From Pseudomonas monsensis (GTDB lineage: Bacteria; Pseudomonadota; Gammaproteobacteria; Pseudomonadales; Pseudomonadaceae): 64,000 nt of DNA. Below, piece after piece: positions 43,671 to 53,931 of the stretch. A program made the position numbers and the translations under genes. Position 1 is the first letter of the stretch. Each line of letters begins with the position of its first letter. The stretch is taken from contig NZ_CP077087.1 of the NCBI RefSeq assembly GCF_014268495.2, forward strand, positions 665,001-729,000, written 5' to 3'. A model generated the notes under the pieces. That model saw nothing but the letters and a program-made list of their open reading frames with translations, was not told the origin of the DNA and did not search any database.

Positions 43671-45752
43671 ATGAACAGGATTTTCTCCACCCTCGGTTTT
43701 TCGCTATGGATAGCGCTGATGTCGCCGATGGTACTCGCTGCCAACCTGAAGGCGCTCGACGTGGCGGCATTGCCGGGCGACCGCGTCGAACTGAAGTTGT
43801 CGTTCGACGGCCCGCCACCGCAGCCCAAGGGCTACACCACCGAGTCGCCGGCGCGCATCGCTGTGGATTTGCCCGGTGTCGCCAGTCAGTTGGCGAGCAA
43901 AAATTTCGATCTGGGCAGTGGCAATGCGCGCACTGCCACGGTGGTCGAGGCCAAGGACCGGACGCGGCTGATCGTCAGCCTCACGCAGTTGGCGCCCTAT
44001 AACACGCGAGTGGAGGGCAATACTCTGTACGTGGTGGTCGGCCAGGGCGCGCCGGTTGCGGCCCCCCGTCCCGCAGCCGCCGTACCCCGTGCGACGACCG
44101 TCGCTGCTGCTCCGGCCAAGGCCTTCGTGGCGAAAAGCCGAGCGATTCGCGGTGTCGATTTCCAGCGCGGTACGGCGGGCGAGGGCAATGTGGTCATCGA
44201 CCTGTCCGACCCGACCATTGCCCCGGATATCCAGGAGCATGACGGCAAGATCATCCTCAGCTTCGCCCGTACTCAGTTGCAGGAGAAACTGCGAGTACGG
44301 CTCGACGTCAAGGATTTCGCCACGCCGGTGCAGTTCGTCAATGCCGGGGTGAGCGGTGATCGCACGGTGGTCACCGTCGAACCCGGCGGCACTTACGAGT
44401 ATTCGACTTTCCAGACCGACAACAAACTGACCGTCAGCGTCCGCCCGATGACGGTCGACGATCTGCAAAAGCGTAATGCCGACCGCAACAGCTACGTCGG
44501 CGAAAAGCTCTCGTTGAACTTCCAGGACATCGACGTGCGCTCGGTACTGCAATTGATCGCCGACTTCACCAACCTCAATCTGGTCGCCAGCGACACGGTG
44601 CAGGGCGGTATCACCTTGCGCCTGCAGAACGTGCCGTGGGATCAGGCGCTGGATCTGGTGCTGAAAACCAAGGGGCTCGATAAACGCAAGATCGGCAATG
44701 TGCTGCTGGTGGCACCCGCTGATGAAATCGCCGCCCGTGAGCGCCAGGAACTGGAGTCGCAGAAGCAGATCGCCGAACTGGCGCCGTTGCGCCGCGAACT
44801 GCTGCAAGTGAATTACGCCAAGGCGGCCGACATCGCCAAACTGTTCCAGTCGGTGACCAGCGCCGAAGCGAAAGTCGATGAGCGTGGTTCGATCACGGTC
44901 GATGAGCGCACCAACAACATCATTGCCTACCAGACCCAGGATCGCCTCGACGAACTGCGGCGGATCGTGGCGCAGCTGGATATCCCGGTACGCCAGGTGA
45001 TGATCGAGGCGCGGATCGTCGAGGCCAACGTCGATTACGACAAGAGCCTGGGCGTGCGCTGGGGCGGTTCGATCCAGAACAAGGGCAACTGGAACACGTC
45101 CGGGGTCAGTAACGGCAACTCAACCACCATTGGCACGCCGGGCAGCACCAGCACCAACTCGCCGTTCGTCGACATGGGCACGGTCGGCAACACGTCCGGG
45201 ATCGGCATTGCGTTCATCACCGATAATGTATTGCTCGATCTTGAGCTGACAGCGATGGAAAAAACCGGCAACGGCGAAATTGTCTCCCAGCCGAAGGTGG
45301 TCACCTCCGACAAGGAAACCGCGAAGATCCTCAAGGGCACCGAGATTCCGTACCAGGAAGCCAGCTCCAGCGGGGCGACGTCGGTGTCGTTCAAGGAAGC
45401 TTCGCTGTCGCTGGAGGTGACGCCGCAGATCACGCCCGACAACCGCATCATCATGGAAGTGAAGGTCACCAAGGACGAACCGGACTACCTGAACAAAGTG
45501 CAGGATGTACCGCCGATCAAGAAAAACGAGGTCAACGCCAAAGTACTGGTGAATGACGGCGAAACCATCGTGATTGGGGGCGTTTTCTCAAATACTCAAA
45601 GCAAGGTTGTAGATAAGGTGCCATTTCTTGGCGATGTGCCGTATCTTGGCCGCCTTTTCCGGCGTGATGTGGTTTCGGAGAAAAAATCCGAGCTGCTGGT
45701 ATTTCTCACTCCGCGTATCATGAATAACCAGGCGATTGCTGTGAGTCGTTGA
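43671..45752 (+). CDS. pilQ: Type IV pilus secretin PilQ
   Basis: Outer-membrane channel through which the pilus passes, 693 aa. Signal peptide ends at VLA (residue 23). AMIN peptidoglycan-binding domains occupy about 25-270, the secretin N0/N1 domains follow (LSLNFQDIDVRSVLQLIADFTNLN), and the C-terminal secretin domain has the signature VPPIKKNEVNAKVLVNDGETIVIGGVF and VPFLGDVPYLGRLFRR. Closes pilMNOPQ; aroK starts four bases later. Confidence 0.96.
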   Translation: MNRIFSTLGFSLWIALMSPMVLAANLKALDVAALPGDRVELKLSFDGPPPQPKGYTTESPARIAVDLPGVASQLASKNFDLGSGNARTATVVEAKDRTRLIVSLTQLAPYNTRVEGNTLYVVVGQGAPVAAPRPAAAVPRATTVAAAPAKAFVAKSRAIRGVDFQRGTAGEGNVVIDLSDPTIAPDIQEHDGKIILSFARTQLQEKLRVRLDVKDFATPVQFVNAGVSGDRTVVTVEPGGTYEYSTFQTDNKLTVSVRPMTVDDLQKRNADRNSYVGEKLSLNFQDIDVRSVLQLIADFTNLNLVASDTVQGGITLRLQNVPWDQALDLVLKTKGLDKRKIGNVLLVAPADEIAARERQELESQKQIAELAPLRRELLQVNYAKAADIAKLFQSVTSAEAKVDERGSITVDERTNNIIAYQTQDRLDELRRIVAQLDIPVRQVMIEARIVEANVDYDKSLGVRWGGSIQNKGNWNTSGVSNGNSTTIGTPGSTSTNSPFVDMGTVGNTSGIGIAFITDNVLLDLELTAMEKTGNGEIVSQPKVVTSDKETAKILKGTEIPYQEASSSGATSVSFKEASLSLEVTPQITPDNRIIMEVKVTKDEPDYLNKVQDVPPIKKNEVNAKVLVNDGETIVIGGVFSNTQSKVVDKVPFLGDVPYLGRLFRRDVVSEKKSELLVFLTPRIMNNQAIAVSR

Positions 45753-45756
45753 TTCT

Positions 45757-46275
45757 GTGCGAAATTTGATTCTTGTAGGACCGATGGGCGCTGGCAAAAG
45801 CACCATCGGCCGGTTGCTGGCCAAAGAGCTGCGCCTGCCGTTCAAAGATTCCGACAAGGAAATTGAACTGCGCACGGGCGCCAATATCCCGTGGATCTTC
45901 GACAAGGAAGGCGAGCCCGGCTTTCGTGACCGTGAGCAGGCGATGATCGCCGAGCTGTGCGCGTTCGACGGCGTGGTGCTGGCCACCGGTGGCGGCGCGG
46001 TGATGCGTGATGCCAATCGCAAGGCCCTGCATGAGGGTGGGCGAGTGGTGTATCTGCATGCCTCCGTCGAACAGCAAGTGGGCCGCACCTCGCGTGATCG
46101 CAATCGGCCGTTGCTGCGCACCGCCGACCCGGCGAAAACCCTGCGTGACCTCCTCGCGATCCGTGATCCGCTTTATCGGGAAATCGCCGATCTGGTGGTG
46201 GAAACCGACGAACGGCCACCACGCATGGTGGTGCTCGACATTCTTGATCGCCTCGCGCAGCTTCCACCCCGTTAA
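45757..46275 (+). CDS. aroK: Shikimate kinase
   Basis: Phosphorylates shikimate, 172 aa. The start is GTG at 45757 (MRNLILVGPMGAGKST); the P-loop GPMGAGKS is at 8-15, the shikimate site DSDKEIE and GGGAVMR follow, and the lid has RTSRDRNRPLL. It is four bases from pilQ and upstream of aroB, the usual gammaproteobacterial order. Confidence 0.96.
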   Translation: MRNLILVGPMGAGKSTIGRLLAKELRLPFKDSDKEIELRTGANIPWIFDKEGEPGFRDREQAMIAELCAFDGVVLATGGGAVMRDANRKALHEGGRVVYLHASVEQQVGRTSRDRNRPLLRTADPAKTLRDLLAIRDPLYREIADLVVETDERPPRMVVLDILDRLAQLPPR

Positions 46276-46427
46276 AGCATCGCCCGAAATGCGCTATCCT
46301 CGGCGTCCTGTCACAGCCCGCCGAGGTTGTGGCGGATGGCGTGCGAGCGGCGTCATACCCGCTACAGGCCGCAGACAACCAATAATTCAGGGCAGGACGC
46401 CTGCTTCCATCTTCACTGTGGGGACAC

Positions 46428-47528
46428 ATGCAGACACTCAAGGTCGATCTAGGCGAGCGCAGCTACCCGATTCATATTGGCGAAGGTTTGTTGGATCAGC
46501 CCGAGCTGCTGGCTCCGCATATCCACGGGCGGCAAGTGGCAATCATCTCCAACGAAACCGTTGCGCCGCTCTATCTCGAACGTCTGACCCGCAGCCTGGC
46601 GCAGTTCTCGGTGATCTCGGTGGTGTTGCCCGACGGCGAAGCCTTCAAGAACTGGGAAACTCTGCAACTGATCTTCGACGGTCTGCTGACCGCTCGTCAT
46701 GACCGCCGCACCACAGTGATTGCCCTCGGCGGCGGTGTTATCGGTGACATGGCTGGTTTCGCTGCGGCCTGTTACCAGCGCGGTGTCGATTTCATCCAGA
46801 TCCCGACCACTTTGCTGTCCCAGGTCGATTCGTCGGTGGGCGGCAAGACCGGGATCAACCATCCGCTGGGCAAGAACATGGTCGGCGCGTTCTATCAGCC
46901 GAACGTGGTGCTGATCGATACCGCCTCCCTGAAAACCCTGCCGGCGCGTGAGCTGTCGGCCGGGCTGGCGGAAGTCATCAAGTACGGCCTGATCTGCGAC
47001 GAGCCGTTCCTGACCTGGCTCGAAGACAACGTCGACGCCCTCCGCGCGCTGGACCAGAAAGCCCTGACTTATGCGATCGAGCGCTCGTGCGCAGCCAAGG
47101 CTGCGGTGGTCGGCGCCGATGAGAAGGAAACCGGCGTGCGCGCCACGCTCAACCTCGGTCATACCTTCGGCCACGCCATCGAGACCCACATGGGCTATGG
47201 TGTCTGGTTGCATGGGGAAGCGGTCGCGGCTGGCACCGTGATGGCGCTGGAGATGTCGGCGCGTCTGGGCTGGATCAGCGAACAGGAGCGTGATCGCGGC
47301 ATTCGTCTGTTCCAGCGGGCCGGCCTGCCGGTGATTCCGCCGGAAGAAATGACCGAAGCCGATTTTCTCGAACACATGGCAATCGACAAAAAAGTGATCG
47401 ACGGTCGTCTGCGCCTGGTGCTGCTGCGCCGGATGGGCGAAGCGGTAGTGACCGCCGATTATCCGAAAGAGGTTTTACAGGCCACGCTGGGAGCGGACTA
47501 CCGCGCCCTGGCTCAGCTTAAAGGTTAA
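46428..47528 (+). CDS. aroB: 3-dehydroquinate synthase
   Basis: NAD- and zinc-dependent cyclisation of DAHP to 3-dehydroquinate, 366 aa, second step of the shikimate pathway. GGGVIGDMAGF and the active-site DSSVGGKTGINHPLGKNMVG are intact; zinc ligands lie in NLGHTFGHAIE and LHGEAVAAG. A 152-base gap separates it from aroK. Confidence 0.97.
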   Translation: MQTLKVDLGERSYPIHIGEGLLDQPELLAPHIHGRQVAIISNETVAPLYLERLTRSLAQFSVISVVLPDGEAFKNWETLQLIFDGLLTARHDRRTTVIALGGGVIGDMAGFAAACYQRGVDFIQIPTTLLSQVDSSVGGKTGINHPLGKNMVGAFYQPNVVLIDTASLKTLPARELSAGLAEVIKYGLICDEPFLTWLEDNVDALRALDQKALTYAIERSCAAKAAVVGADEKETGVRATLNLGHTFGHAIETHMGYGVWLHGEAVAAGTVMALEMSARLGWISEQERDRGIRLFQRAGLPVIPPEEMTEADFLEHMAIDKKVIDGRLRLVLLRRMGEAVVTADYPKEVLQATLGADYRALAQLKG

Positions 47529-47538
47529 TAAGATTCCG

Positions 47539-49128
47539 ATGACTAGTTTGCATGCCGACGAGGCGTTTCTCGGCCATTTCCAGTTAAGTCACGACCCGTT
47601 CGCGCCACGGGTGCCGGGCTTCAAGTTCTTCCCGGCCCAGCGCAAGCCGGTGCTCGGGCAGCTGCATCATCTGGCCCGTTACAGCCAGTTGCTGCTGGTG
47701 GTCACGGGGCCGCAAGGCAGCGGCAAGACATTGCTGCGCCAGGCGCTGGTTGCCAGCACCAACAAGCAATCGGTGCAAAGCGTGGTCGTTTCCGCCCGTG
47801 GCGCCGGTGATGCCGCTGGCCTGTTGCGTCAGGTGGCTCAGGCGCTGGACGTGGCACAAGCCGACGTCGGTGCGATTCTGGCGCAAGTGGTTCAGCTCGC
47901 ACTGACCGGCCAGGAAGTCTACTTGCTGGTGGATGACGCCGAGCAGCTCGACGAATCCGCCCTTGAAGCCCTGATGGCGCTGGGTGCCGGGGCTCCGGAA
48001 GGTCGCCCGCACGTGTTCCTGTTCGGCGAGTCGTCGCTGATCGCGCAACTCGAGGCCTTGCAACTCGAAGAAGAGCGTTTCCACGTCATCGAGCTGCAGC
48101 CGTACACCGAAGAAGAGACCCGCGAGTATCTCGACCAACGGCTGGAAGGTGCCGGCCGGGGTGTCGAACTTTTCACCGCAGATCAGATCTCTGATATTCA
48201 CGAAAGTGCCGAGGGTTGGCCGGGCAACATCAACCAGGTCGCTCGCGATGCTCTGATCGAAGTCATGATTGCCAGCCGCTCTGCGGTCAAGCGTCCAAGT
48301 ATGGGGTTCAACATGCCGAAGAAACACGTATTGGCGATTTCCGCCGTCGTTGTGGTCGCGGTCGCCGCTGCCTGGCTGATGCCGGGTCGCAACAAGGCGC
48401 CAACCACCGGCGCTCCTGCCAATGAACAGGCACAGTTGCCATTGGGGCAGGGTGCCAATGGCGGCGCGCCGAACGTCGAGTTCGCCGGCAATACGCAGCC
48501 GATGCCGTTGCCGCTGGTCGGCAACTCGCAACCGGTGATGCGTGGTCCGTTGGCTGAAGCCGCGGGTGGCATCACTGAAGGTGACGACGGCGTGCCGGTC
48601 GAAGGCTCCAGCGCGACGCCGCCGACCGTCACCACTTCCGCACCGCCTGCGGGCGTTCCGGCAGGTCCTGCGCCAACGCCGGTGCCTGTCCCGGCGGCCA
48701 AGCCTGCTCCGGCGCCGACTCAGGTCGCCACCGCGAAGCCTGCTCCGGCAGCGCCAGCGGCGAAACCGGCTCCTGCGCCGGCCAAGCCTGTAGCGGCCGC
48801 CAAACCGGCCGAGAAGCCGGTTACCGTGGCCAAAGCAGCCGGTGGCAGTTGGTACGCCGGTCAGCCGACCAGCAACTACGTGGTGCAGATCCTCGGCACC
48901 AGCTCTGAAGCGGCCGCGCAAAACTTCGTCAAGGAGCAGGGCGGCGAGTACCGTTATTTCAAGAAAGTTCTCAACGGCAAGCCTCTCTACGTGATCACCT
49001 ACGGCAACTTCGCCAATCGTGATGCAGCCGTTTCTGCCATCAAGGCCTTGCCAGCGAAGGTTCAGGCTGGTAAACCTTGGCCTCGCACTGTCGCCAGCGT
49101 CCAACAGGAACTGGCAACAACTCGCTGA
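47539..49128 (+). CDS. AAA ATPase-SPOR domain membrane protein (DamX-like)
   Basis: A 529-aa fusion. The N-terminal 260 residues are an ExeA-type AAA ATPase with Walker A GPQGSGKT (57-64) and Walker B VYLLVDDAEQLD. One membrane helix follows at about 263-284, then a long Pro/Ala-rich periplasmic linker and a C-terminal SPOR domain (about 440-525; YVVQILGTSSEAAAQNFVKEQ). It lies 10 bases after aroB, where enterobacteria have damX, whose product works at the septum. A cell-division or pilus-secretin role is inferred. Confidence 0.88.
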   Translation: MTSLHADEAFLGHFQLSHDPFAPRVPGFKFFPAQRKPVLGQLHHLARYSQLLLVVTGPQGSGKTLLRQALVASTNKQSVQSVVVSARGAGDAAGLLRQVAQALDVAQADVGAILAQVVQLALTGQEVYLLVDDAEQLDESALEALMALGAGAPEGRPHVFLFGESSLIAQLEALQLEEERFHVIELQPYTEEETREYLDQRLEGAGRGVELFTADQISDIHESAEGWPGNINQVARDALIEVMIASRSAVKRPSMGFNMPKKHVLAISAVVVVAVAAAWLMPGRNKAPTTGAPANEQAQLPLGQGANGGAPNVEFAGNTQPMPLPLVGNSQPVMRGPLAEAAGGITEGDDGVPVEGSSATPPTVTTSAPPAGVPAGPAPTPVPVPAAKPAPAPTQVATAKPAPAAPAAKPAPAPAKPVAAAKPAEKPVTVAKAAGGSWYAGQPTSNYVVQILGTSSEAAAQNFVKEQGGEYRYFKKVLNGKPLYVITYGNFANRDAAVSAIKALPAKVQAGKPWPRTVASVQQELATTR

Positions 49129-49298
49129 AGATTCGGCGGCCTTACCCAGGCCGCCTCTCCAAGCACCTCAAAATTTCTACGAGTGCGCGCTTCCTTCCAG
49201 GTCGCGTGCCTTGTGGTGTCTGCGTCACAGTAGTCTTTGAGTCGTTGCGGTCAAAATTAAAAAAGTTTTGACTAGCACAGCAGATCGCTTTAAACCTT

Positions 49299-49345
49299 TC
49301 ACAAATGCGACATGAATTTGCGACATTTCGTCGTCAAATTTGTGA
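49299..49345. promoter_or_regulatory. Dyad TCACAAAT-N31-ATTTGTGA upstream of gltB
   Basis: Perfect 8-base inverted half-sites at 49299-49306 and 49338-49345, the second overlapping the -35 box; TTTGCGACATTT repeats occur between them. Possible operator. Confidence 0.4.
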
Positions 49346-49368
49346 GCCTCTGTGTCGCTGTGTACAAT
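49340..49368 (+). promoter_or_regulatory. Sigma-70 promoter of gltB
   Basis: TTGTGA (49340-49345), 17-base spacer, TACAAT (49363-49368). Confidence 0.65.
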
Positions 49369-49477
49369 GACCACCCTTTTGCCCCCGCTAAGCCGGCGTA
49401 CGTTCGGCGCAGGATGCAAGTGGTTGAATTAAAAAGAAATTTGCCTCGAAAAGAGGCAGCCTGGTGAGAAAGTGTCT

Positions 49478-52400
49478 ATGAAAGCAGGTCTGTACCAACC
49501 AGATGAATTCAAGGATAACTGCGGTTTCGGCCTGATAGCCCATATGCAGGGCGAACCCAGTCATACCCTTTTGCAAACGGCCATCGAGGCCCTGACCTGC
49601 ATGACCCACCGCGGTGGGATTAATGCCGACGGCAAGACCGGTGACGGTTGCGGTCTGCTGATTCAAAAACCTGATGCGTTCCTGCGAGCCATTGCCCAGG
49701 AAGCCTTCAGTGTCGAGTTGCCCAAGCAATACGCGGTGGGCATGGTTTTCTTCAACCAGGATCCGGTCAAGGCCGAAGCCGCTCGCGAGAACATGAATCG
49801 CGAGATCCTCGCTGAAGGCCTGCAACTGATCGGCTGGCGCAAAGTGCCAATCGACACCAGCGTCCTCGGCCGCCTGGCCCTTGAGCGTCTGCCACAGATC
49901 GAGCAGGTGTACATCGGCGGCGAAGGCCTGAGCGATCAGGACATGGCGGTCAAGCTGTTCAGTGCCCGTCGTCGTTCGTCGGTGGCCAACGCCGCCGACA
50001 CCGACCACTACATCTGCAGCTTTTCGCACAAGACCATCATCTATAAAGGCCTGATGATGCCGGCCGACCTGGCCGCGTTTTATCCAGACCTGAGTGACGA
50101 GCGCCTGCAAACCGCAATCTGCGTGTTCCACCAGCGCTTCTCCACCAACACCCTGCCGAAATGGCCGCTGGCTCAGCCATTCCGCTTCCTCGCCCACAAC
50201 GGCGAGATCAACACCATTACCGGTAACCGCAACTGGGCCCAGGCCCGTCGGACCAAGTTCACCAACGATCTGATGGATCTGGAAGAGCTCGGCCCGCTGG
50301 TCAACCGTGTCGGTTCCGACTCCTCGAGCATGGACAACATGCTCGAGCTGATGGTCACCGGTGGCATCGACCTGTTCCGTGGCGTGCGGATGATCATTCC
50401 GCCGGCGTGGCAGAACGTTGAAACCATGGACCCGGACCTGCGTGCGTTCTACGAGTACAACTCGATGCACATGGAACCGTGGGACGGCCCGGCCGGCGTG
50501 GTCATGACCGACGGTCGCTACGCGGTGTGCCTGCTCGACCGTAACGGTCTGCGTCCGGCGCGCTGGGTCACCACCCAGAACGGTTTCATCACCCTCGCCT
50601 CGGAAATCGGCGTGTGGGACTACAAACCGGAAGACGTGATTGCCAAAGGTCGTGTCGGCCCTGGCCAGATCTTCGCCGTGGACACCGAAACCGGGCAGAT
50701 CCTCGACACCGATGCGATCGACAACCGTCTGAAGTCCCGTCATCCGTACAAGCAATGGCTGCGCAAGAATGCACTGCGTATTCAGGCAACCATGGAAGAC
50801 AACGACCACGGTTCGGCGTTCTACGACGTCGATCAGCTCAAGCAATACATGAAGATGTATCAGGTCACGTTCGAGGAGCGCGATCAGGTCCTGCGTCCGC
50901 TCGGCGAACAAGGCTACGAAGCCGTGGGCTCGATGGGCGACGACACACCGATGGCCGTGCTGTCGCAACGTGTGCGCACGCCTTACGACTACTTCCGCCA
51001 GCAGTTCGCGCAGGTCACCAACCCGCCGATCGACCCGCTGCGGGAAGCGATTGTGATGTCGCTGGAAATCTGCCTCGGTGCCGAGCGCAACATTTTCCAG
51101 GAATCGCCGGAACACGCCTCGCGCGTGATCCTCAGCTCGCCAGTGATCTCGCCGGCCAAGTGGCGCTCGCTGATGAACCTCGACCGTCCGGGTTTCGAGC
51201 GGCAGATCATCGACCTCAACTACGAGGAAAGCGTCGGCCTCGAAGCGGCGATCCGCAACGTTGCCGATCAGGCCGAAGAAGCCGTGCGTGCCGGTCGTAC
51301 CCAGATCGTTCTGAGCGACCGTCATATCGCGCCGGGCAAACTGCCGATCCACGCCTCGCTGGCCACCGGCGCGGTGCACCACCGCCTGACCGAAAAAGGC
51401 CTGCGCTGCGATTCCAACATCCTCGTTGAAACCGCCACCGCCCGTGACCCGCATCACTTCGCGGTGCTGATCGGTTTCGGCGCCTCGGCGGTGTATCCGT
51501 TCCTCGCCTACGAAGTGCTGGGTGACCTGATCCGTACCGGTGAAGTGCTGGGCGACCTCTACGAGGTGTTCAAGAACTACCGTAAAGGCATCACCAAAGG
51601 CCTGCTGAAGATCCTGTCGAAGATGGGCATCTCGACCATCGCTTCGTACCGTGGTGCGCAGCTGTTCGAGGCCATCGGCCTGTCCGAAGAAGTCTGCGAG
51701 CTGAGCTTCCGTGGCGTGCCGAGCCGCATCAAGGGTGCGCGTTTCGTCGACATCGAAGCCGAACAGAAAGCACTGGCCACCGAAGCCTGGAGTCCGCGCA
51801 AGCCGATCCAGCAGGGCGGTCTGCTGAAGTTCGTTCACGGTGGTGAATATCACGCGTACAACCCGGACGTGGTCAACACCCTGCAAGCCGCTGTGCAGCA
51901 GGGCGACTACGCCAAGTTCAAGGAATACACCTCGCTGGTGGACAACCGTCCGGTGTCGATGATCCGTGACCTGTTCAAGGTCAAGACCCTCGACACACCG
52001 CTGGACATCAGTGAAATCGAACCGCTGGAATCGGTGCTCAAGCGCTTTGACTCCGCCGGTATCTCGCTGGGCGCCTTGTCGCCGGAAGCTCACGAAGCCC
52101 TGGCCGAAGCCATGAACCGCCTCGGTGCGCGTTCCAACTCCGGCGAAGGTGGTGAAGATCCGGCGCGTTACGGCACCATCAAGAGCTCGAAAATCAAGCA
52201 GGTCGCGACTGGCCGTTTCGGGGTAACCCCGGAATACCTGGTCAACGCTGAAGTGCTGCAGATCAAGGTCGCCCAAGGCGCCAAGCCGGGCGAGGGCGGG
52301 CAACTGCCGGGCGGTAAAGTGAACGGGCTGATCGCCAAGCTGCGTTATGCAGTGCCGGGCGTGACCTTGATTTCGCCACCGCCGCACCACGACATCTACT

Positions 52401-53923
52401 CGATCGAAGACTTGTCGCAGCTGATTTTTGACCTGAAGCAGGTCAACCCGAAGGCACTGGTTTCGGTGAAATTGGTAGCTGAAGCAGGCGTCGGCACCAT
52501 CGCCGCCGGTGTGGCCAAGGCCTACGCGGACCTGATCACCATCTCCGGCTACGACGGTGGCACCGGCGCTTCGCCGCTGACCTCGATCAAATACGCTGGT
52601 GCTCCGTGGGAACTCGGTCTGGCTGAAACCCACCAGACTCTGCGCGGCAACGACCTGCGCGGCAAAGTCCGGGTGCAGACCGACGGCGGCCTGAAAACCG
52701 GCCTCGACGTGATCAAGGCTGCCATCCTCGGCGCCGAAAGCTTCGGCTTCGGTACTGCGCCGATGATCGCCCTGGGCTGCAAATACCTGCGCATCTGCCA
52801 CCTGAACAACTGCGCCACCGGCGTCGCGACGCAGAACGAGAAGCTGCGCAAGGATCACTACATCGGTACCGTCGACATGGTGGTGAATTTCTTCACCTAC
52901 GTCGCCGAAGAAACCCGTGAGTGGCTGGCCAAGCTCGGCGTACGCTCCCTCGAAGAACTGATCGGTCGTACCGATCTGCTGGAAATCCTCGAAGGCCAGA
53001 CCGCCAAGCAACATCACCTGGATCTGACCCCGCTGCTGGGCAGCGATCACATCCCGGCGGACAAACCGCAGTTCTGCGGCGTTGAACGCAACCCGCCGTT
53101 CGACCAGGGCCTGCTGGCCGAGAAAATGGTCGAGATGGCCTCGTCGGCAATCAACGACCTCAGTGGTGCCGAGTTCGACCTGGATATCTGCAACTGCGAC
53201 CGTTCGATCGGCGCACGGATCTCCGGCGAAATCGCCCGCAAGCACGGCAACCAGGGCATGGCGAAAGCGCCAATCACCTTCCGCTTCAAGGGCACTGCCG
53301 GGCAGAGCTTCGGCGTGTGGAACGCCGGCGGTCTGAACATGTACCTCGAAGGCGATGCCAACGACTACGTCGGCAAAGGCATGACCGGTGGCAAGCTGAC
53401 CATCGTGCCGCCGAAGGGCAGCGTTTATAAGACTCAGGAAAGCGCCATCATCGGCAACACCTGCCTGTACGGCGCCACGGGCGGCAAGCTGTTCGCCGCC
53501 GGCACCGCAGGCGAGCGTTTCGCCGTGCGTAACTCCGGTGCCCACACGGTTGTGGAAGGCACTGGCGATCACTGCTGCGAGTACATGACCGGTGGTTTTG
53601 TCTGCGTTCTGGGCAAGACCGGTTACAACTTCGGCTCTGGCATGACCGGTGGTTTCGCCTACGTGCTCGACCAGGACAACACCTTCGTTGACCGGGTCAA
53701 CCACGAACTGGTGGAAATCCAGCGGATCAGCGGCGAGGCGATGGAAGCCTATCGCAGCCACCTGCAAAACGTGCTGAACGAGTACGTCACCGAAACCGAC
53801 AGCGAGTGGGGTCGTGAACTCGCCGAAAACCTCGATGACTACTTGCGCCGTTTCTGGCTGGTCAAACCTAAGGCGGCGAGCTTGAAATCTCTGCTCTCCA
53901 GTACTCGTGCGAGTCCGCAATAA
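49478..53923 (+). CDS. gltB: Glutamate synthase (NADPH) large subunit
   Basis: GOGAT alpha subunit, 1481 aa, converting glutamine and 2-oxoglutarate to two glutamates. Start at ATG 49478 (nine bases after GGTGAG) rather than GTG 49472. A 14-residue propeptide precedes the N-terminal nucleophile Cys15 (NCGFGLIAHM) of the glutamine amidotransferase domain. The central and FMN-binding synthase domains follow, with the 3Fe-4S cysteines in CKYLRICHLNNCATG (about 1100-1112), then the C-terminal glycine-rich beta-helix. gltD lies 126 bases downstream beyond a hairpin. Confidence 0.97.
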   Translation: MKAGLYQPDEFKDNCGFGLIAHMQGEPSHTLLQTAIEALTCMTHRGGINADGKTGDGCGLLIQKPDAFLRAIAQEAFSVELPKQYAVGMVFFNQDPVKAEAARENMNREILAEGLQLIGWRKVPIDTSVLGRLALERLPQIEQVYIGGEGLSDQDMAVKLFSARRRSSVANAADTDHYICSFSHKTIIYKGLMMPADLAAFYPDLSDERLQTAICVFHQRFSTNTLPKWPLAQPFRFLAHNGEINTITGNRNWAQARRTKFTNDLMDLEELGPLVNRVGSDSSSMDNMLELMVTGGIDLFRGVRMIIPPAWQNVETMDPDLRAFYEYNSMHMEPWDGPAGVVMTDGRYAVCLLDRNGLRPARWVTTQNGFITLASEIGVWDYKPEDVIAKGRVGPGQIFAVDTETGQILDTDAIDNRLKSRHPYKQWLRKNALRIQATMEDNDHGSAFYDVDQLKQYMKMYQVTFEERDQVLRPLGEQGYEAVGSMGDDTPMAVLSQRVRTPYDYFRQQFAQVTNPPIDPLREAIVMSLEICLGAERNIFQESPEHASRVILSSPVISPAKWRSLMNLDRPGFERQIIDLNYEESVGLEAAIRNVADQAEEAVRAGRTQIVLSDRHIAPGKLPIHASLATGAVHHRLTEKGLRCDSNILVETATARDPHHFAVLIGFGASAVYPFLAYEVLGDLIRTGEVLGDLYEVFKNYRKGITKGLLKILSKMGISTIASYRGAQLFEAIGLSEEVCELSFRGVPSRIKGARFVDIEAEQKALATEAWSPRKPIQQGGLLKFVHGGEYHAYNPDVVNTLQAAVQQGDYAKFKEYTSLVDNRPVSMIRDLFKVKTLDTPLDISEIEPLESVLKRFDSAGISLGALSPEAHEALAEAMNRLGARSNSGEGGEDPARYGTIKSSKIKQVATGRFGVTPEYLVNAEVLQIKVAQGAKPGEGGQLPGGKVNGLIAKLRYAVPGVTLISPPPHHDIYSIEDLSQLIFDLKQVNPKALVSVKLVAEAGVGTIAAGVAKAYADLITISGYDGGTGASPLTSIKYAGAPWELGLAETHQTLRGNDLRGKVRVQTDGGLKTGLDVIKAAILGAESFGFGTAPMIALGCKYLRICHLNNCATGVATQNEKLRKDHYIGTVDMVVNFFTYVAEETREWLAKLGVRSLEELIGRTDLLEILEGQTAKQHHLDLTPLLGSDHIPADKPQFCGVERNPPFDQGLLAEKMVEMASSAINDLSGAEFDLDICNCDRSIGARISGEIARKHGNQGMAKAPITFRFKGTAGQSFGVWNAGGLNMYLEGDANDYVGKGMTGGKLTIVPPKGSVYKTQESAIIGNTCLYGATGGKLFAAGTAGERFAVRNSGAHTVVEGTGDHCCEYMTGGFVCVLGKTGYNFGSGMTGGFAYVLDQDNTFVDRVNHELVEIQRISGEAMEAYRSHLQNVLNEYVTETDSEWGRELAENLDDYLRRFWLVKPKAASLKSLLSSTRASPQ

Positions 53924-53931
53924 CGGCGCAG

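Larger units (their letters stand above)
49129..49477. other. 349-bp gltB upstream region
   Basis: No gene. It contains an AT-rich tract, a 47-base dyad and a good sigma-70 promoter (both listed), and a leader of about 110 bases before gltB. Confidence 0.7.

Noticed and set aside
49388..53920. 1510-codon open frame opposite gltB
   Set aside because: Caused by codon bias of gltB; composition is typical of an antisense shadow and gltB motifs are complete.
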